This document shows positions 41,878 to 50,643 of a stretch of 51,519 nt of DNA, piece by piece. The first letter of the stretch is position 1; each line of letters starts with the position of its first letter. The notes under the pieces were generated by a model. The model saw only the letters and a program-made list of their open reading frames with translations. It did no database searches and had not been told where the DNA came from. The stretch is from a virus. Location: positions 1-51,519 of IMG/VR virus record IMGVR_UViG_3300020183_000113. One strand, given 5' to 3'. A program made the position numbers and the translations under genes.

Positions 41878-43407
41878 ATGAAAAAATTACAAGAAGAAAT
41901 CCAAAAAATCGAATATAAGATTTTGGAAAACAAAGTGAACGAAGAGAAAAATTTACTCCTCACAGAAATGAAAAAAATAGGGATAGAAAAATTACCCTAT
42001 TCTTACTCAGCCCTCAAAACATTCATTGACCCCGAGACAATGGAATTTCACTACAACAAACATTATAAGGGTTATGTAGATAAATTGAACGACGCATTAG
42101 CCAAAAAGAATTACGGTGATTTGGAACTTGAAAAAATAATTAAAAATATTTCAAGGTACGACAAAGTAATAAGAAATAACGCTGGTGGAGCATTCAACCA
42201 CGCAATGTTTTGGAATATGTTAACACCGAAGCCAAAAAAATTGACTGGCGAACTTTATAAAAAGATTACCAAAGAATATGGTACATTCACCAATTTCAAA
42301 AAGAAATTTGAAACGATTGCTAAAGACAGGTTTGGGTCAGGATGGGTTTGGTTACTATTAACTAAGAACGGAAATTTGAAAATAATGTCTACTCCAAATC
42401 AAGACAACCCACTTATGAACGTTGTTGAAGGTGGGGGATTTCCATTATTGGGTTTGGACTTATGGGAACATGCTTATTATCTCAAATACAGAAACAAAAG
42501 AGACGAATACATCACAAACTTTTGGAAAGTTGTAAATTGGGATTTTGTTTCCAAACTATTCGAAATGAAATCCAAAACGAACCTTATTGAATCAAAAATT
42601 GGTCAAGGGTTACTAATGGAAGGTAAAAAAAATTTTATTCAATCTTGTGGTAAAGAGGATGATAACTTTTTTCAATCCTTATTAGAAAACAACGAGATTA
42701 GTAAAATATATGGTGGTGGAATTTATACCGCTCTCAAAAAAATTTCTTGGTTAGAATTCAAAGAAAAAGACATCAGTCAAAACAGAATGCAAGGTTTCTA
42801 TAAAGATGGAACAAGGCACGACATTAGTTATTTAGCTGGTAATCACAGGGCTTTTTGTATGATAACAAAAAGTGTGAACGCCCTACTTTCTTCTTTGGGA
42901 AAACCAAAAATTTTATTGCGGGGGAAAAAACCCGAAGAACAAATTGAGGGAATCAAAAGACTTGTCAAAATACTTGTAATGGGCGCTGACAAAATTTTTA
43001 AAGAAGATTCTGCTTTTTACATTGCTATTATGTCAAACTTAGGTGAAAGTAAAATAAAAGGAGGAAAAGTAGAATCATGGTCCAAAGAAAGATTGGAAAA
43101 AGAATTTGGAGAAGGTAATGTAGAAATAAAAAGTTCTTTCGGGGCACAATCTGATTCTGAGGGGTTAGATTGCGAAATTCAGGTTGACGGTAAAATTTAC
43201 AAATCACAAATAAAGCCATTTTCTACATACTTTATTGAGGATGAAAATTATGTAGTACTAACACCAAGTAGTGTAAAAAAATATAATGTTGATTGGATGA
43301 TTTTCAGTAATTCATTCGAAACTATCGTATTCGAAAACAAAAATATCGAAAAAGGAATAAATGCCTACAAGTTTCCCGTGAGTGATTTTATTTATACCTT
43401 GAGATGA
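41878..43407 (+). CDS. Fe/Mn superoxide dismutase fused to nuclease-like domain
   Basis: A 509-residue fusion. Residues 1-38 are a charged helix. Residues 39-228 are an Fe/Mn superoxide dismutase with the complete metal site: His58 in FHYNKH, His108 in FNHAMFW, Asp194 and His198 in LDLWEHAYY, plus DRFGSGWVWL. Residues 236-509 are not part of any SOD. Near 425-446 there is SDSEGLDCEIQVDG then KIYKSQIKPF, which fits the PD-(D/E)xK nuclease pattern (Asp431, Glu433, Gln444, Lys446). The nuclease reading is a motif judgement. Catalysis: superoxide dismutation; role of the fusion is unknown. Flanked by SNF2 and gp13-like genes, so it may be a virion or host-response protein. Confidence 0.8.
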   Translation: MKKLQEEIQKIEYKILENKVNEEKNLLLTEMKKIGIEKLPYSYSALKTFIDPETMEFHYNKHYKGYVDKLNDALAKKNYGDLELEKIIKNISRYDKVIRNNAGGAFNHAMFWNMLTPKPKKLTGELYKKITKEYGTFTNFKKKFETIAKDRFGSGWVWLLLTKNGNLKIMSTPNQDNPLMNVVEGGGFPLLGLDLWEHAYYLKYRNKRDEYITNFWKVVNWDFVSKLFEMKSKTNLIESKIGQGLLMEGKKNFIQSCGKEDDNFFQSLLENNEISKIYGGGIYTALKKISWLEFKEKDISQNRMQGFYKDGTRHDISYLAGNHRAFCMITKSVNALLSSLGKPKILLRGKKPEEQIEGIKRLVKILVMGADKIFKEDSAFYIAIMSNLGESKIKGGKVESWSKERLEKEFGEGNVEIKSSFGAQSDSEGLDCEIQVDGKIYKSQIKPFSTYFIEDENYVVLTPSSVKKYNVDWMIFSNSFETIVFENKNIEKGINAYKFPVSDFIYTLR

Positions 43408-43415
43408 TATTTATA
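43407..43415 (+). promoter_or_regulatory. ATATTTATA box ahead of gp13-like gene
   Basis: ATATTTATA, 14 bases before the ATG at 43430, starting on the last base of the SOD-fusion stop codon. Confidence 0.43.
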
Positions 43416-43429
43416 GCTAAATCATTTTG

Positions 43430-44557
43430 ATGGCAGTAATCCCTGAACCAGAAAGAAGTAGAATCTATAATAGATTAAGAAATCAACTTGGAGCGCCTTT
43501 ACGTAGTGTAGAACTTACTGACGAAATGCTTGACTCTTTGATGGAACTTTCAATTGGCGATTATGAAGAGTATATTCTACAGTGGTTGATTGATTCTCAA
43601 TGGGTCAACCTTGTCAATTTGAACATGAATGAAAAATCTGTCGCTAGAGCTTTGATAACAAGAACTATGGACTTTGAGCAACAATTTTCATACTCATATT
43701 CTAAAATTGTGGGACTACAAACAGTAGGACCTTGGGTGTTGAAAAAAGATTATTTTGAACTTAGTGCCAATACACAAAATTACGAAATTCCTGCGGGTCG
43801 TGAAGTAAACGAACTTCTATGGTTCTCGAACCGACCTTTCAACGCATTAGGAATAGGGGGTATTGGTGGATTTGGTTTTGGTGGTATAGGTTTGGGTGCA
43901 GACCAAGCAGGTTATGCTCAAATGGGTTATCAAGGCTCATACTTTATGATGTCAGGTTTTGACTACTTGATAAGAATGCAAGAAGCAAATATTTTAAACA
44001 GAATCTTAGGAGGTTCATTAACTTATAGAATAACAGGTTTACCCGATGGTAAGAAAAATATATTTCTTTATAATACACCCGGTGGAAGATTCAACTGGAG
44101 TAATTACAGCTTGTATGTTGGAAAAACTGTTTGGTATTGGTATTATGATGTAGGGCCCGATGATAGACTAGATTGTCTCAAAGCGAACCCAGACGTCATA
44201 AAACTACCAACAGACGTTCCAATCGAATCCCTTTCTTGGGAAGACATAAACGTTCCTGGCCAACAATGGGTCCGTAGATGGTTTACCGCCTATTGTAAAG
44301 AGACATTGGCGCGAGTAAGAGGAAAATACTCAGGTAATTTGAAAACTCCTGATAGTGAAATTACTTTGGATTATCAAAGTTTATCAACTGAATCCAAAGA
44401 CGAAAAATTAAAATTACTCGAGGAACTGACAGGTCCTGAAGGATGGTTAACAAGACTTAGACCTGAAAAAGTAATGGAGAGAGAAGCCACAATTGCAGAA
44501 AATCTTAACAAACAAATGAGATATAGAGCGATGCCCCGTCAAATTTACGTAATCTAA
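43430..44557 (+). CDS. Neck protein, gp13-like
   Basis: Start set at the ATG 43430-43432 (MAVIPEPERSRIYNRLRNQL); a TTG directly before is ignored. The 375-residue protein has the head-completion pattern LGAPLRSVELTDEMLDSLME near residues 20-40, then DYEEYILQWLI. T4 gp13 is 309 residues. Residues 141-156 are a Gly-rich stretch (GIGGIGGFGFGGIGLG), unusual and probably a flexible loop. Later GGSLTYRITGLPDGKK, WVRRWFTAYCKETLARVRGK and a charged C terminus. gp13 joins the head to the tail after DNA packaging. Followed by a one-base overlap (TAATGG) with the next gene. Confidence 0.72.
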   Translation: MAVIPEPERSRIYNRLRNQLGAPLRSVELTDEMLDSLMELSIGDYEEYILQWLIDSQWVNLVNLNMNEKSVARALITRTMDFEQQFSYSYSKIVGLQTVGPWVLKKDYFELSANTQNYEIPAGREVNELLWFSNRPFNALGIGGIGGFGFGGIGLGADQAGYAQMGYQGSYFMMSGFDYLIRMQEANILNRILGGSLTYRITGLPDGKKNIFLYNTPGGRFNWSNYSLYVGKTVWYWYYDVGPDDRLDCLKANPDVIKLPTDVPIESLSWEDINVPGQQWVRRWFTAYCKETLARVRGKYSGNLKTPDSEITLDYQSLSTESKDEKLKLLEELTGPEGWLTRLRPEKVMEREATIAENLNKQMRYRAMPRQIYVI

Positions 44558-44892
44558 TGGCAATTGTAAAATCAATACCTTCCATAAGAATTATAAATGG
44601 GTTTAAAATTGAAACCTCTGAAGTCGCAATTGTATCAGAGCCATCTTATACAATTCAGGGTGAAGCTTGTGTTGTTGTAAGAGGAATTCAAGAATCAATT
44701 CTTTATTTAAATTCAAAGACAAGTGACCATGTGGTTGTAAAATCAATGACAAAACTAGTGGTAATACCTGATTTGGGTTTAATCGATGAAGAGTTTAATG
44801 AAGTTGAATTAGATAAATTTGCTTGTGTGGAGTTTAGATTCGTTAGGGGTAATTGGTATATTCTCTCATCAGACGGATTGAAACAATCCTAA
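44557..44892 (+). CDS. Small beta-rich hypothetical protein
   Basis: A 111-residue, mostly beta protein (IVSEPSYTIQGEACVVVRGI, then VVVKSMTKLVVIPDLGLIDE). No family recognised. Its start overlaps the gp13-like stop by one base, and its 3' end overlaps the convergent DNA polymerase gene by 24 bases, so no independent terminator separates the two units. A small virion or neck-associated protein by context. Confidence 0.7.
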   Translation: MAIVKSIPSIRIINGFKIETSEVAIVSEPSYTIQGEACVVVRGIQESILYLNSKTSDHVVVKSMTKLVVIPDLGLIDEEFNEVELDKFACVEFRFVRGNWYILSSDGLKQS

Positions 44893-47631
44893 TTTTTTCT
44901 CCCATCCTTCATCAGCCAGATTGTAAATGTAATCAGGCTCTAATCCTCTTCTTTTCCAATATTCCAATTCTTGTTCAGTTATTTGAAGAACGTCTTCTTC
45001 CAATTTATCTTGGTCTCCACTATTGAAAGGTATGCCGTTGATAAGTTCACATTGAGATGTAGTAAATATTCCTCTTTCAGCTGGGTCGTTCACAATTAAT
45101 GCATCTCTGATTTCCTGTTTAAATACAACTAGTAAAGGTTCAATTCTCTTGTTAAAAGTAACAACCGCTCTCGGAACATTATAATCGCCGGTCATATTAG
45201 GATTAATATCTAGAATGTCGGAATCCAACATATAACAATTTATTTGAACACCCTCACCCTTCTTTTGAACATCTCCGTGAGATGCTTTTACGCCATTATT
45301 AACATACATTATTACATCGCCCAAATTTGCAGTAAGATTGTTTTGTAATATTAATTCCATATGTGCCATTCTTGACATCTGATTACCCGCTTTGGTTCGC
45401 TGAGACAATCTTTTTTTATAATCATCTAGTGTCAATTTAACCTTAGCTCTTTGGGCAATTTTAGATAAAGCAATTTTTTTGTCGAATATTAATTGTAGAT
45501 ATTGATAGTAATACTCTATAAATTCTTTTCCCTTACCTTCTAACAGAATTTTAATACCATTGTCTAAAAATTCTTCAATATATAGTGGAAGTTTTTTTGA
45601 TTTTATAGAGTTTCCAGTCAACTTTACTTTTCCTTTAGAATCCATCACAGCATAGTTTTTTCTCGATAAATTTATACATGAAGGCCATATGCCGTCTGTG
45701 TCAAGAGCCATTTCCCCTCTCATGAATATATCATTATACTCCGCGACGTCAGCTTCGGGACCAAAATACACTTTACCCGCATCTACTTTCCAATTCAAAC
45801 CACGACCAATATATCTATGAGTGTCTGAATCTTCTGGACTTGAGAAATTAACGCCATCCGTATCCATAACTAAAGGGGTGTAACCTTTGCACATAAAAAA
45901 CTTAATCATTTGACGAAGGTACTGACGACCAGTACAAGTGATTTGCTCACCCATATACATGTCACCCCAAGCAAATACTTGAGGAGCTGACAAAGCACCA
46001 AACATTGAGTTGATGAATATTTTTATTGGTAGTTGTTTGTTCGAATATGAAAGTGATTTTTCTTGGTCTGTAAAATAGTAATCCTCAGCGAGTTGTTTGT
46101 ATTTGATACGAGTATCACGAAAATGTTTTAACATTCCCTTCATACCTCCCGTGACATCACATGTAGGGAATATATCATGTACAAGTTGAATAGATGGGTA
46201 TAGGGAAGAAAAGTCTAATTTGAGTACATTCTTACTGTATCCTACCTTGAGTAGTCGTGAAAGACCTCCTACAAAGTTTGTCTTGGGTTGTTTTTGAGGT
46301 ATCGCTAATCCATTTTTATAAGACCAAGCAATCATTAACATTTTCCATAGACTCGCAGTTCCCATTGTTGAGACCCTTTCATAAGTCGTAGGTATTATAG
46401 AGGCAAGCAAAAATGAAGCTTGATTAAATTCCTTATCGACTGCCAAAGATTCCTCCAAGTCGTCCTCTAAGTATCTTTCAACGAGATTATCCCCTGTAGT
46501 TCGGATGTAAACATCGTCTCTCTTTTTACAAACCTCATCTATTTTTTCGTCTGTTCCAATTTTTTTGTAATTACCGTTTTGAATATTCAACCAATACTCT
46601 TCTTTAGCAGCGTACATCTTTCCGATATGTGCGTGCTCTATGTATATACGGTCTTTGGCTTCTCTATTAATAAACTTTGTAATGTATTTTAAACCTGCAG
46701 CTTTAATATTTGAATTAATTGCCTGAGCTCTACGAACTGAGTGAAGGATGTCAATAACATTGTACCCCCAAATTGAAGTTTGAAGATAATCCTCAACTTC
46801 ATTTGCAAGTTTTAAAATACTTTCCTTTCTTGTATAAGAATGTTGTGGGTGTAGAGATTTAATTGTTTTTCTTAGGTCAATACCAAGTATTTGTGCTCTT
46901 ACGAAAATCCAATTCCAATCAAAATTTGCTGAGTTGTAACCTCCTATAATTGAAGGTTTTATTTGGTCGATTATATTAAAAAATTCGACGATTGCACCCT
47001 TTTCTTGAGATTCATTAAGACATTCAATAACCTTATTATATCCCTTGTTCGTTTTAATTCCAATCATCAATATGCGTCCGTCTTTCGGGTCCAATGCGTT
47101 TGTTTCCAAGTCAAAAACCAAACGAGTCACTTGGTCGTAATCATAGAATCCTTTAAATAATCTTTTTTCTTTCGCAATAAAATATTGTTCAACAGGAGGG
47201 AGGATTAAAATTTTATCTTTTGACTTATCACTCCAAGGGTCAAAATTACCATCTCTAAAAAATTGTATTAGTTCTCTATAACCTTTTAGTGATTTTACCA
47301 AATATAATAGACCTTTTTCTAGTCTTTCATCTCCTTTCGTTTCAAGTTTTTCAATCACAATTCCATGTTTGGACATTGCTTCTTTTTGTGCTAACTTTGA
47401 ATCATTATAAAAACCACAACCTCTAAGGTCTCCAACCCAAGCAAATGGTATGAAATGGTCTTTACGGATGTCTTTTCCTTTACCTGGTATTTCTTTTACT
47501 TTGTAAATTGAATTTGAAACGTAGTCAAACTCGATAGCTATTATAAATTGTTCTGGGTCATTTCCGTGGAGAAAGTCCTCAATTTCTTGACTTGATATCA
47601 TATATTTTCCGAGTGGCTTATTAGCTTTCAC
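44869..47631 (-). CDS. DNA polymerase, family B (gp43-like)
   Basis: A 920-residue replicative polymerase with 3'-5' exonuclease (T4 gp43: 898). Exo I LVFDLETNALDP (Asp174, Glu176), Exo II GGYNSANFDWNWIF, and Exo III-type YLEDDLEES. Polymerase motif A LKLDFSSLYPSIQ, motif B KQLPIKIFINSMFGA (Phe in place of the usual Tyr) and motif C VMDTDGVNF. The C terminus LGLFQSV is hydrophobic, where a sliding-clamp peptide would be expected. The first codon is read as GTG at 47631-47629, overlapping the stop of a nine-codon leader (GTGA). An ATG ten codons later (MISSQEIEDFL) is the alternative start. It copies both strands with the helicase and SSB encoded here. Confidence 0.93.
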   Translation of the reverse strand: MKANKPLGKYMISSQEIEDFLHGNDPEQFIIAIEFDYVSNSIYKVKEIPGKGKDIRKDHFIPFAWVGDLRGCGFYNDSKLAQKEAMSKHGIVIEKLETKGDERLEKGLLYLVKSLKGYRELIQFFRDGNFDPWSDKSKDKILILPPVEQYFIAKEKRLFKGFYDYDQVTRLVFDLETNALDPKDGRILMIGIKTNKGYNKVIECLNESQEKGAIVEFFNIIDQIKPSIIGGYNSANFDWNWIFVRAQILGIDLRKTIKSLHPQHSYTRKESILKLANEVEDYLQTSIWGYNVIDILHSVRRAQAINSNIKAAGLKYITKFINREAKDRIYIEHAHIGKMYAAKEEYWLNIQNGNYKKIGTDEKIDEVCKKRDDVYIRTTGDNLVERYLEDDLEESLAVDKEFNQASFLLASIIPTTYERVSTMGTASLWKMLMIAWSYKNGLAIPQKQPKTNFVGGLSRLLKVGYSKNVLKLDFSSLYPSIQLVHDIFPTCDVTGGMKGMLKHFRDTRIKYKQLAEDYYFTDQEKSLSYSNKQLPIKIFINSMFGALSAPQVFAWGDMYMGEQITCTGRQYLRQMIKFFMCKGYTPLVMDTDGVNFSSPEDSDTHRYIGRGLNWKVDAGKVYFGPEADVAEYNDIFMRGEMALDTDGIWPSCINLSRKNYAVMDSKGKVKLTGNSIKSKKLPLYIEEFLDNGIKILLEGKGKEFIEYYYQYLQLIFDKKIALSKIAQRAKVKLTLDDYKKRLSQRTKAGNQMSRMAHMELILQNNLTANLGDVIMYVNNGVKASHGDVQKKGEGVQINCYMLDSDILDINPNMTGDYNVPRAVVTFNKRIEPLLVVFKQEIRDALIVNDPAERGIFTTSQCELINGIPFNSGDQDKLEEDVLQITEQELEYWKRRGLEPDYIYNLADEGWEKKLGLFQSV

Positions 47632-47657
47632 ACTATCGTGAAGTTCACCTTACTCAT
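47628..47657 (-). CDS. Nine-codon leader peptide coupled to DNA polymerase
   Basis: An ATG at 47657 opens MSKVNFTIV and stops at TGA 47630-47628, which overlaps the polymerase GTG by sharing TG (GTGA). This geometry is what one expects for translational coupling of a leader to a weak-start gene. T4 gene 43 is known to be regulated at translation; nothing shows the same mechanism here. The peptide itself is probably not functional. It could also be chance, given its length. Confidence 0.45.
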   Translation of the reverse strand: MSKVNFTIV

Positions 47658-47662
47658 TCAAT

Positions 47663-47671
47663 AATAAATAT
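47663..47671 (-). promoter_or_regulatory. ATATTTATT box ahead of the polymerase leader
   Basis: Coding-strand ATATTTATT, 5 bases before the leader ATG and 31 bases before the polymerase GTG, in the 64-base spacer. Confidence 0.38.
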
Positions 47672-47695
47672 AATAAAAAGGGATTACCAATCAAA

Positions 47696-48076
47696 TTAAC
47701 AACAGGCAGATTCTGCGATAAAACTGTCTTCGATATTAATATATAGTTGTTCTCTAAGTGGAAGAATTAAATTGCCTTCATCGTTTTTTATCAAAAACTG
47801 ACCTTGATATCTTCCTGGTGTATCAGTATCCATCGATGTAAATTGAAAATAAATATAATACTCTGTCAATGCTCCTGGCTCAGGCAATATCAATGAAACT
47901 ATATAACAAGGAGCTGAGACAATTTTCGGAATACCTGTATAAACATCAACCATTGTGAAAAAGATTGTTGAATACGGCAACGACTTCATCAGTTCCAAAT
48001 AACTCGACCTCCCGTCTTGAACAACCTGCATTTTAAGCAACGGAAGGGTAGCATTCTTAGCGATATAAAATTCCAT
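47696..48076 (-). CDS. Small beta-rich phage protein, possible baseplate adaptor
   Basis: A 126-residue protein with FYIAKNATLPLLKMQVVQDG, SIFFTMVDVYTGIPKI-like strand pattern (here STIFFTMVDVYTGIPKIV), then EYYIYFQFTSMDTDTPGRYQ and EGNLILPLREQLYINIEDSF. The pattern resembles N-terminal domains of baseplate upper proteins (BppU-like) and is common in aquatic phages as I recall, but it is not a confident assignment. The C terminus ends ESACC. It lies 64 bases from the DNA polymerase start, with a short ATATTTATT box 3 bases before its ATG. Confidence 0.6.
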   Translation of the reverse strand: MEFYIAKNATLPLLKMQVVQDGRSSYLELMKSLPYSTIFFTMVDVYTGIPKIVSAPCYIVSLILPEPGALTEYYIYFQFTSMDTDTPGRYQGQFLIKNDEGNLILPLREQLYINIEDSFIAESACC

Positions 48077-48079
48077 AAC

Positions 48080-48088
48080 AATAAATAT
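48080..48088 (-). promoter_or_regulatory. ATATTTATT box ahead of the 126-aa gene
   Basis: Coding-strand ATATTTATT, 3 bases before the ATG, set in an inverted repeat (AACAATA and TATTGTT). Too close for a standard -10 element. Confidence 0.3.
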
Positions 48089-48092
48089 ATTG

Positions 48093-49769
48093 TTATGACT
48101 CTTTCCTTAAATCTCTACTGTAATGTTCAAATCTATTGTGTTCCGTTGGAGTGAGTAATAAAATACCCGGTTTCAATTCACCCTTCTTTGTCAATTGGTA
48201 CATATGACTCATCCAAGTTTGTTCAAAAGGATGCGCCCAAGTGGTGTCCAAAAACATCTTGACATTACCAGGTCTTGAAACAATCTGAGGCCAATTACAA
48301 TAATAAACTTCTCCTGTTGCGTATGGAACTCCTTTGTGAGATAGAATAGAATCATATTTTGCTTTGGGAGCATTTGGGTCAAGTCCCATTTGGGGTAGCC
48401 TTGGTTTTCCTGGCCAAAATTCTTCTCTCACATGTTGTGGTACATTATACCAAGACCATTGAATACTGTTGTCACCAAAAAACTCAGAATAATTAAGTTT
48501 GAGGAAATCAAAATTTTCTTTGTTAGTAATTTCTAATGACTTTGTGAAAAGATTTGGAACCATTCTGTTGAAACCATTTCTACACACTTCATCTGGTTTA
48601 CAGAAAAAGAACATGTCATCTTCAAAAAACAAATAGTAATCCAAATCGGTTTCGTTTTCAAAGTGTTCTGCAATAAATTGGCGTCCACCACAAATACCCA
48701 AATTATCTTTTTTTATTTCTTCAAATTGATATTCATCACAAATCTGACTGTAAATTAAATCTGTGTTTCGGTCAGTTGAATTATTCAATAAAAACTTTTT
48801 TGTTTTGAGTAAAAAATCTTTATCATATTCCATCATTGAATCAATCAACGTTTGAAATTGTTTGGGACTGTTAAAACCAATGACATATAAACCCACTTTA
48901 CTTGTATCAAGCTTGTTTTGTATGGTAGCCGACTTTTCGTTTTTCGGCACGAGCTTGTCATTTTTCAAGTCTTCAAAAAACTTACCAATTAATCCATTGG
49001 ATTCAATTTCGAAATAATTTACAAGGTCTGCATGTTTATAACAGATTATACTGAAGATAGACTCCTCAGTTCCCATGAAACCTTCTTCCAAAGTGGACCT
49101 TAATAATCCATAATAGATTGAATTCAAGTTTGATATCGTTTCTCTCGGTCCTCCAAAAAACCCACCTCGAGCAACTTTGTTAACTTTGGCACCAGCAATT
49201 TCATTCAATTTATTATATTCAAAACCATGAATCTCCCTTTCAGCATCGTAAGGGAAACAGATAAAAGAGAATTTTGAAATATATTTGGATAGTTTATCTA
49301 AAACCAAATCATGTGTAAAATAACCAGGGTGCACCGTATTTGTTAATCCACCATCAATCCAAAAAAGATATTCAGAATTAAACTTATCCATTATTTTAGC
49401 ATCGTTCAACAGAAATACTTTGGACATTACCAATGGATTATAATTTTCCAAACGAGCTTGTGTTGAGTCTTTCAACCAACCAGCCAAGTTTTTCCAACTA
49501 TTACTATTTCTGATATTTTGAATCAAAGGGAAAAATTCATTGTTTTGAAACCAAGAAAGGGGTCTTTCTATAAATTGTGTATTGGACTGTTTTCTTCTTG
49601 AGAAAACGAATTCTTCTAATTCTTTATCGCCATAGATAATTATGTTAGCATCAACCTCTAACAATTTTTCAAATTTATCTAAATAGTGTTGATAAGGTCG
49701 TGACCAACCTTCACTCAATTCGGACCTACCGATGTCCCATATACCTGTGACTAATGTTATATTACTCAT
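48093..49769 (-). CDS. Two-domain glycosyltransferase (HtrL/YibB-like plus GT-A)
   Basis: A 558-residue protein with two modules. Residues 1-270 match the HtrL/YibB (WlaTC) pattern: NITLVTGIWDIGRSELSE, NIIIYGDKELEEF and LFWIDGGLTN (WIDGG at 137-141), then FPYDAEREIHGFEYNK and KVARGGFFGGPRE. Residues 290-558 look like a second GT-A fold: KVGLYVIGFNSPKQFQTLID, then YYLFFEDDMFFF (EDD 383-385), the divalent-metal site. It should add sugars to an unknown acceptor, perhaps a virion protein, DNA or host surface polysaccharide. Overlaps the next gene by 8 bases. No signal peptide. Confidence 0.8.
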   Translation of the reverse strand: MSNITLVTGIWDIGRSELSEGWSRPYQHYLDKFEKLLEVDANIIIYGDKELEEFVFSRRKQSNTQFIERPLSWFQNNEFFPLIQNIRNSNSWKNLAGWLKDSTQARLENYNPLVMSKVFLLNDAKIMDKFNSEYLFWIDGGLTNTVHPGYFTHDLVLDKLSKYISKFSFICFPYDAEREIHGFEYNKLNEIAGAKVNKVARGGFFGGPRETISNLNSIYYGLLRSTLEEGFMGTEESIFSIICYKHADLVNYFEIESNGLIGKFFEDLKNDKLVPKNEKSATIQNKLDTSKVGLYVIGFNSPKQFQTLIDSMMEYDKDFLLKTKKFLLNNSTDRNTDLIYSQICDEYQFEEIKKDNLGICGGRQFIAEHFENETDLDYYLFFEDDMFFFCKPDEVCRNGFNRMVPNLFTKSLEITNKENFDFLKLNYSEFFGDNSIQWSWYNVPQHVREEFWPGKPRLPQMGLDPNAPKAKYDSILSHKGVPYATGEVYYCNWPQIVSRPGNVKMFLDTTWAHPFEQTWMSHMYQLTKKGELKPGILLLTPTEHNRFEHYSRDLRKES

Positions 49770-50643
49770 AAATTCTATTAAATTCTTCTAATATTCTGTA
49801 AAAACTTTTATTTTCTTCAAACAGTTTTGGATTCGTGCCTGATGGACAATTATCAGGACACCACCAAATGTCAAAGTGCTTACGTACAAACAAGTCTTTA
49901 TGATTTTGATACATCAAGCTCATAATAACCTCTTCATGATATACTCTTTCGACTGGTGTTATTTGATTAACATAATTTTCAAAAATACCAACAACATTGT
50001 CCCACAGGTCCCTATGACCTCCAAACATTCCACCTATAATATGAATACTTCTATCGTAATTGTTGTACCACTTTTCATTCACAGTTCCAGACCAATAATT
50101 TCTTTCATTGTCTTTTCCCAATATCAAGAACTTGCCTTCAGTATCCTCAATCAAATTTTTGAGAAAACTATTACTGAAAAGATTACTTTCATAATACCTA
50201 CCTTGAGGGTGTAAACTACCTGTAAGGTATTTGTTTGGTATAAGACCACAGTGAGATAAACCTGCGTCAATCCAAAAATAATAATCATAAGATTTATCTT
50301 CATTCCACCACCAAGCAAATTTTGACCACTGAATTTCAATACATCTGTCACCAGTTTTAGCATCTTCATAATTTTTGTGTTTGGAAAGGAGTTCTTCGAA
50401 TTTAGTTTTTTTCAAATCAAAGATTACAAATTGAAGTTTATCTTCACTAATATTATTTTCGGTATAAAAAAACCTTTTTAATCTTTCTATCTCTCTATCT
50501 GAGGTATAACAAACAAAATCAGCACCTGTGATTTTCAAAAGTGAAAGTAAACTGTATTGATAATGACCGCCTCTTGAGCTTCTTCCTCCAAACCCTGTAC
50601 CAGCCAAATCACTGTAGATACAAGTTATAAATTTAGTTCGCAT
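49762..50643 (-). CDS. HtrL/YibB-like glycosyltransferase
   Basis: A 293-residue protein related to the first module of its downstream neighbour: KFITCIYSDLAGTGFGG near the N terminus, YYFWIDAGLSHCG near 121-133, and IIGGMFGGHRDLW near 204. The shared WID(A/G)G and GGxFGG words suggest that the two genes are paralogues from duplication. Predicted glycosyltransferase; donor and acceptor unknown. It overlaps the downstream gene by 8 bases and the upstream GT25-like gene by 11 bases, so the three act as one unit. Confidence 0.75.
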   Translation of the reverse strand: MRTKFITCIYSDLAGTGFGGRSSRGGHYQYSLLSLLKITGADFVCYTSDREIERLKRFFYTENNISEDKLQFVIFDLKKTKFEELLSKHKNYEDAKTGDRCIEIQWSKFAWWWNEDKSYDYYFWIDAGLSHCGLIPNKYLTGSLHPQGRYYESNLFSNSFLKNLIEDTEGKFLILGKDNERNYWSGTVNEKWYNNYDRSIHIIGGMFGGHRDLWDNVVGIFENYVNQITPVERVYHEEVIMSLMYQNHKDLFVRKHFDIWWCPDNCPSGTNPKLFEENKSFYRILEEFNRIYE

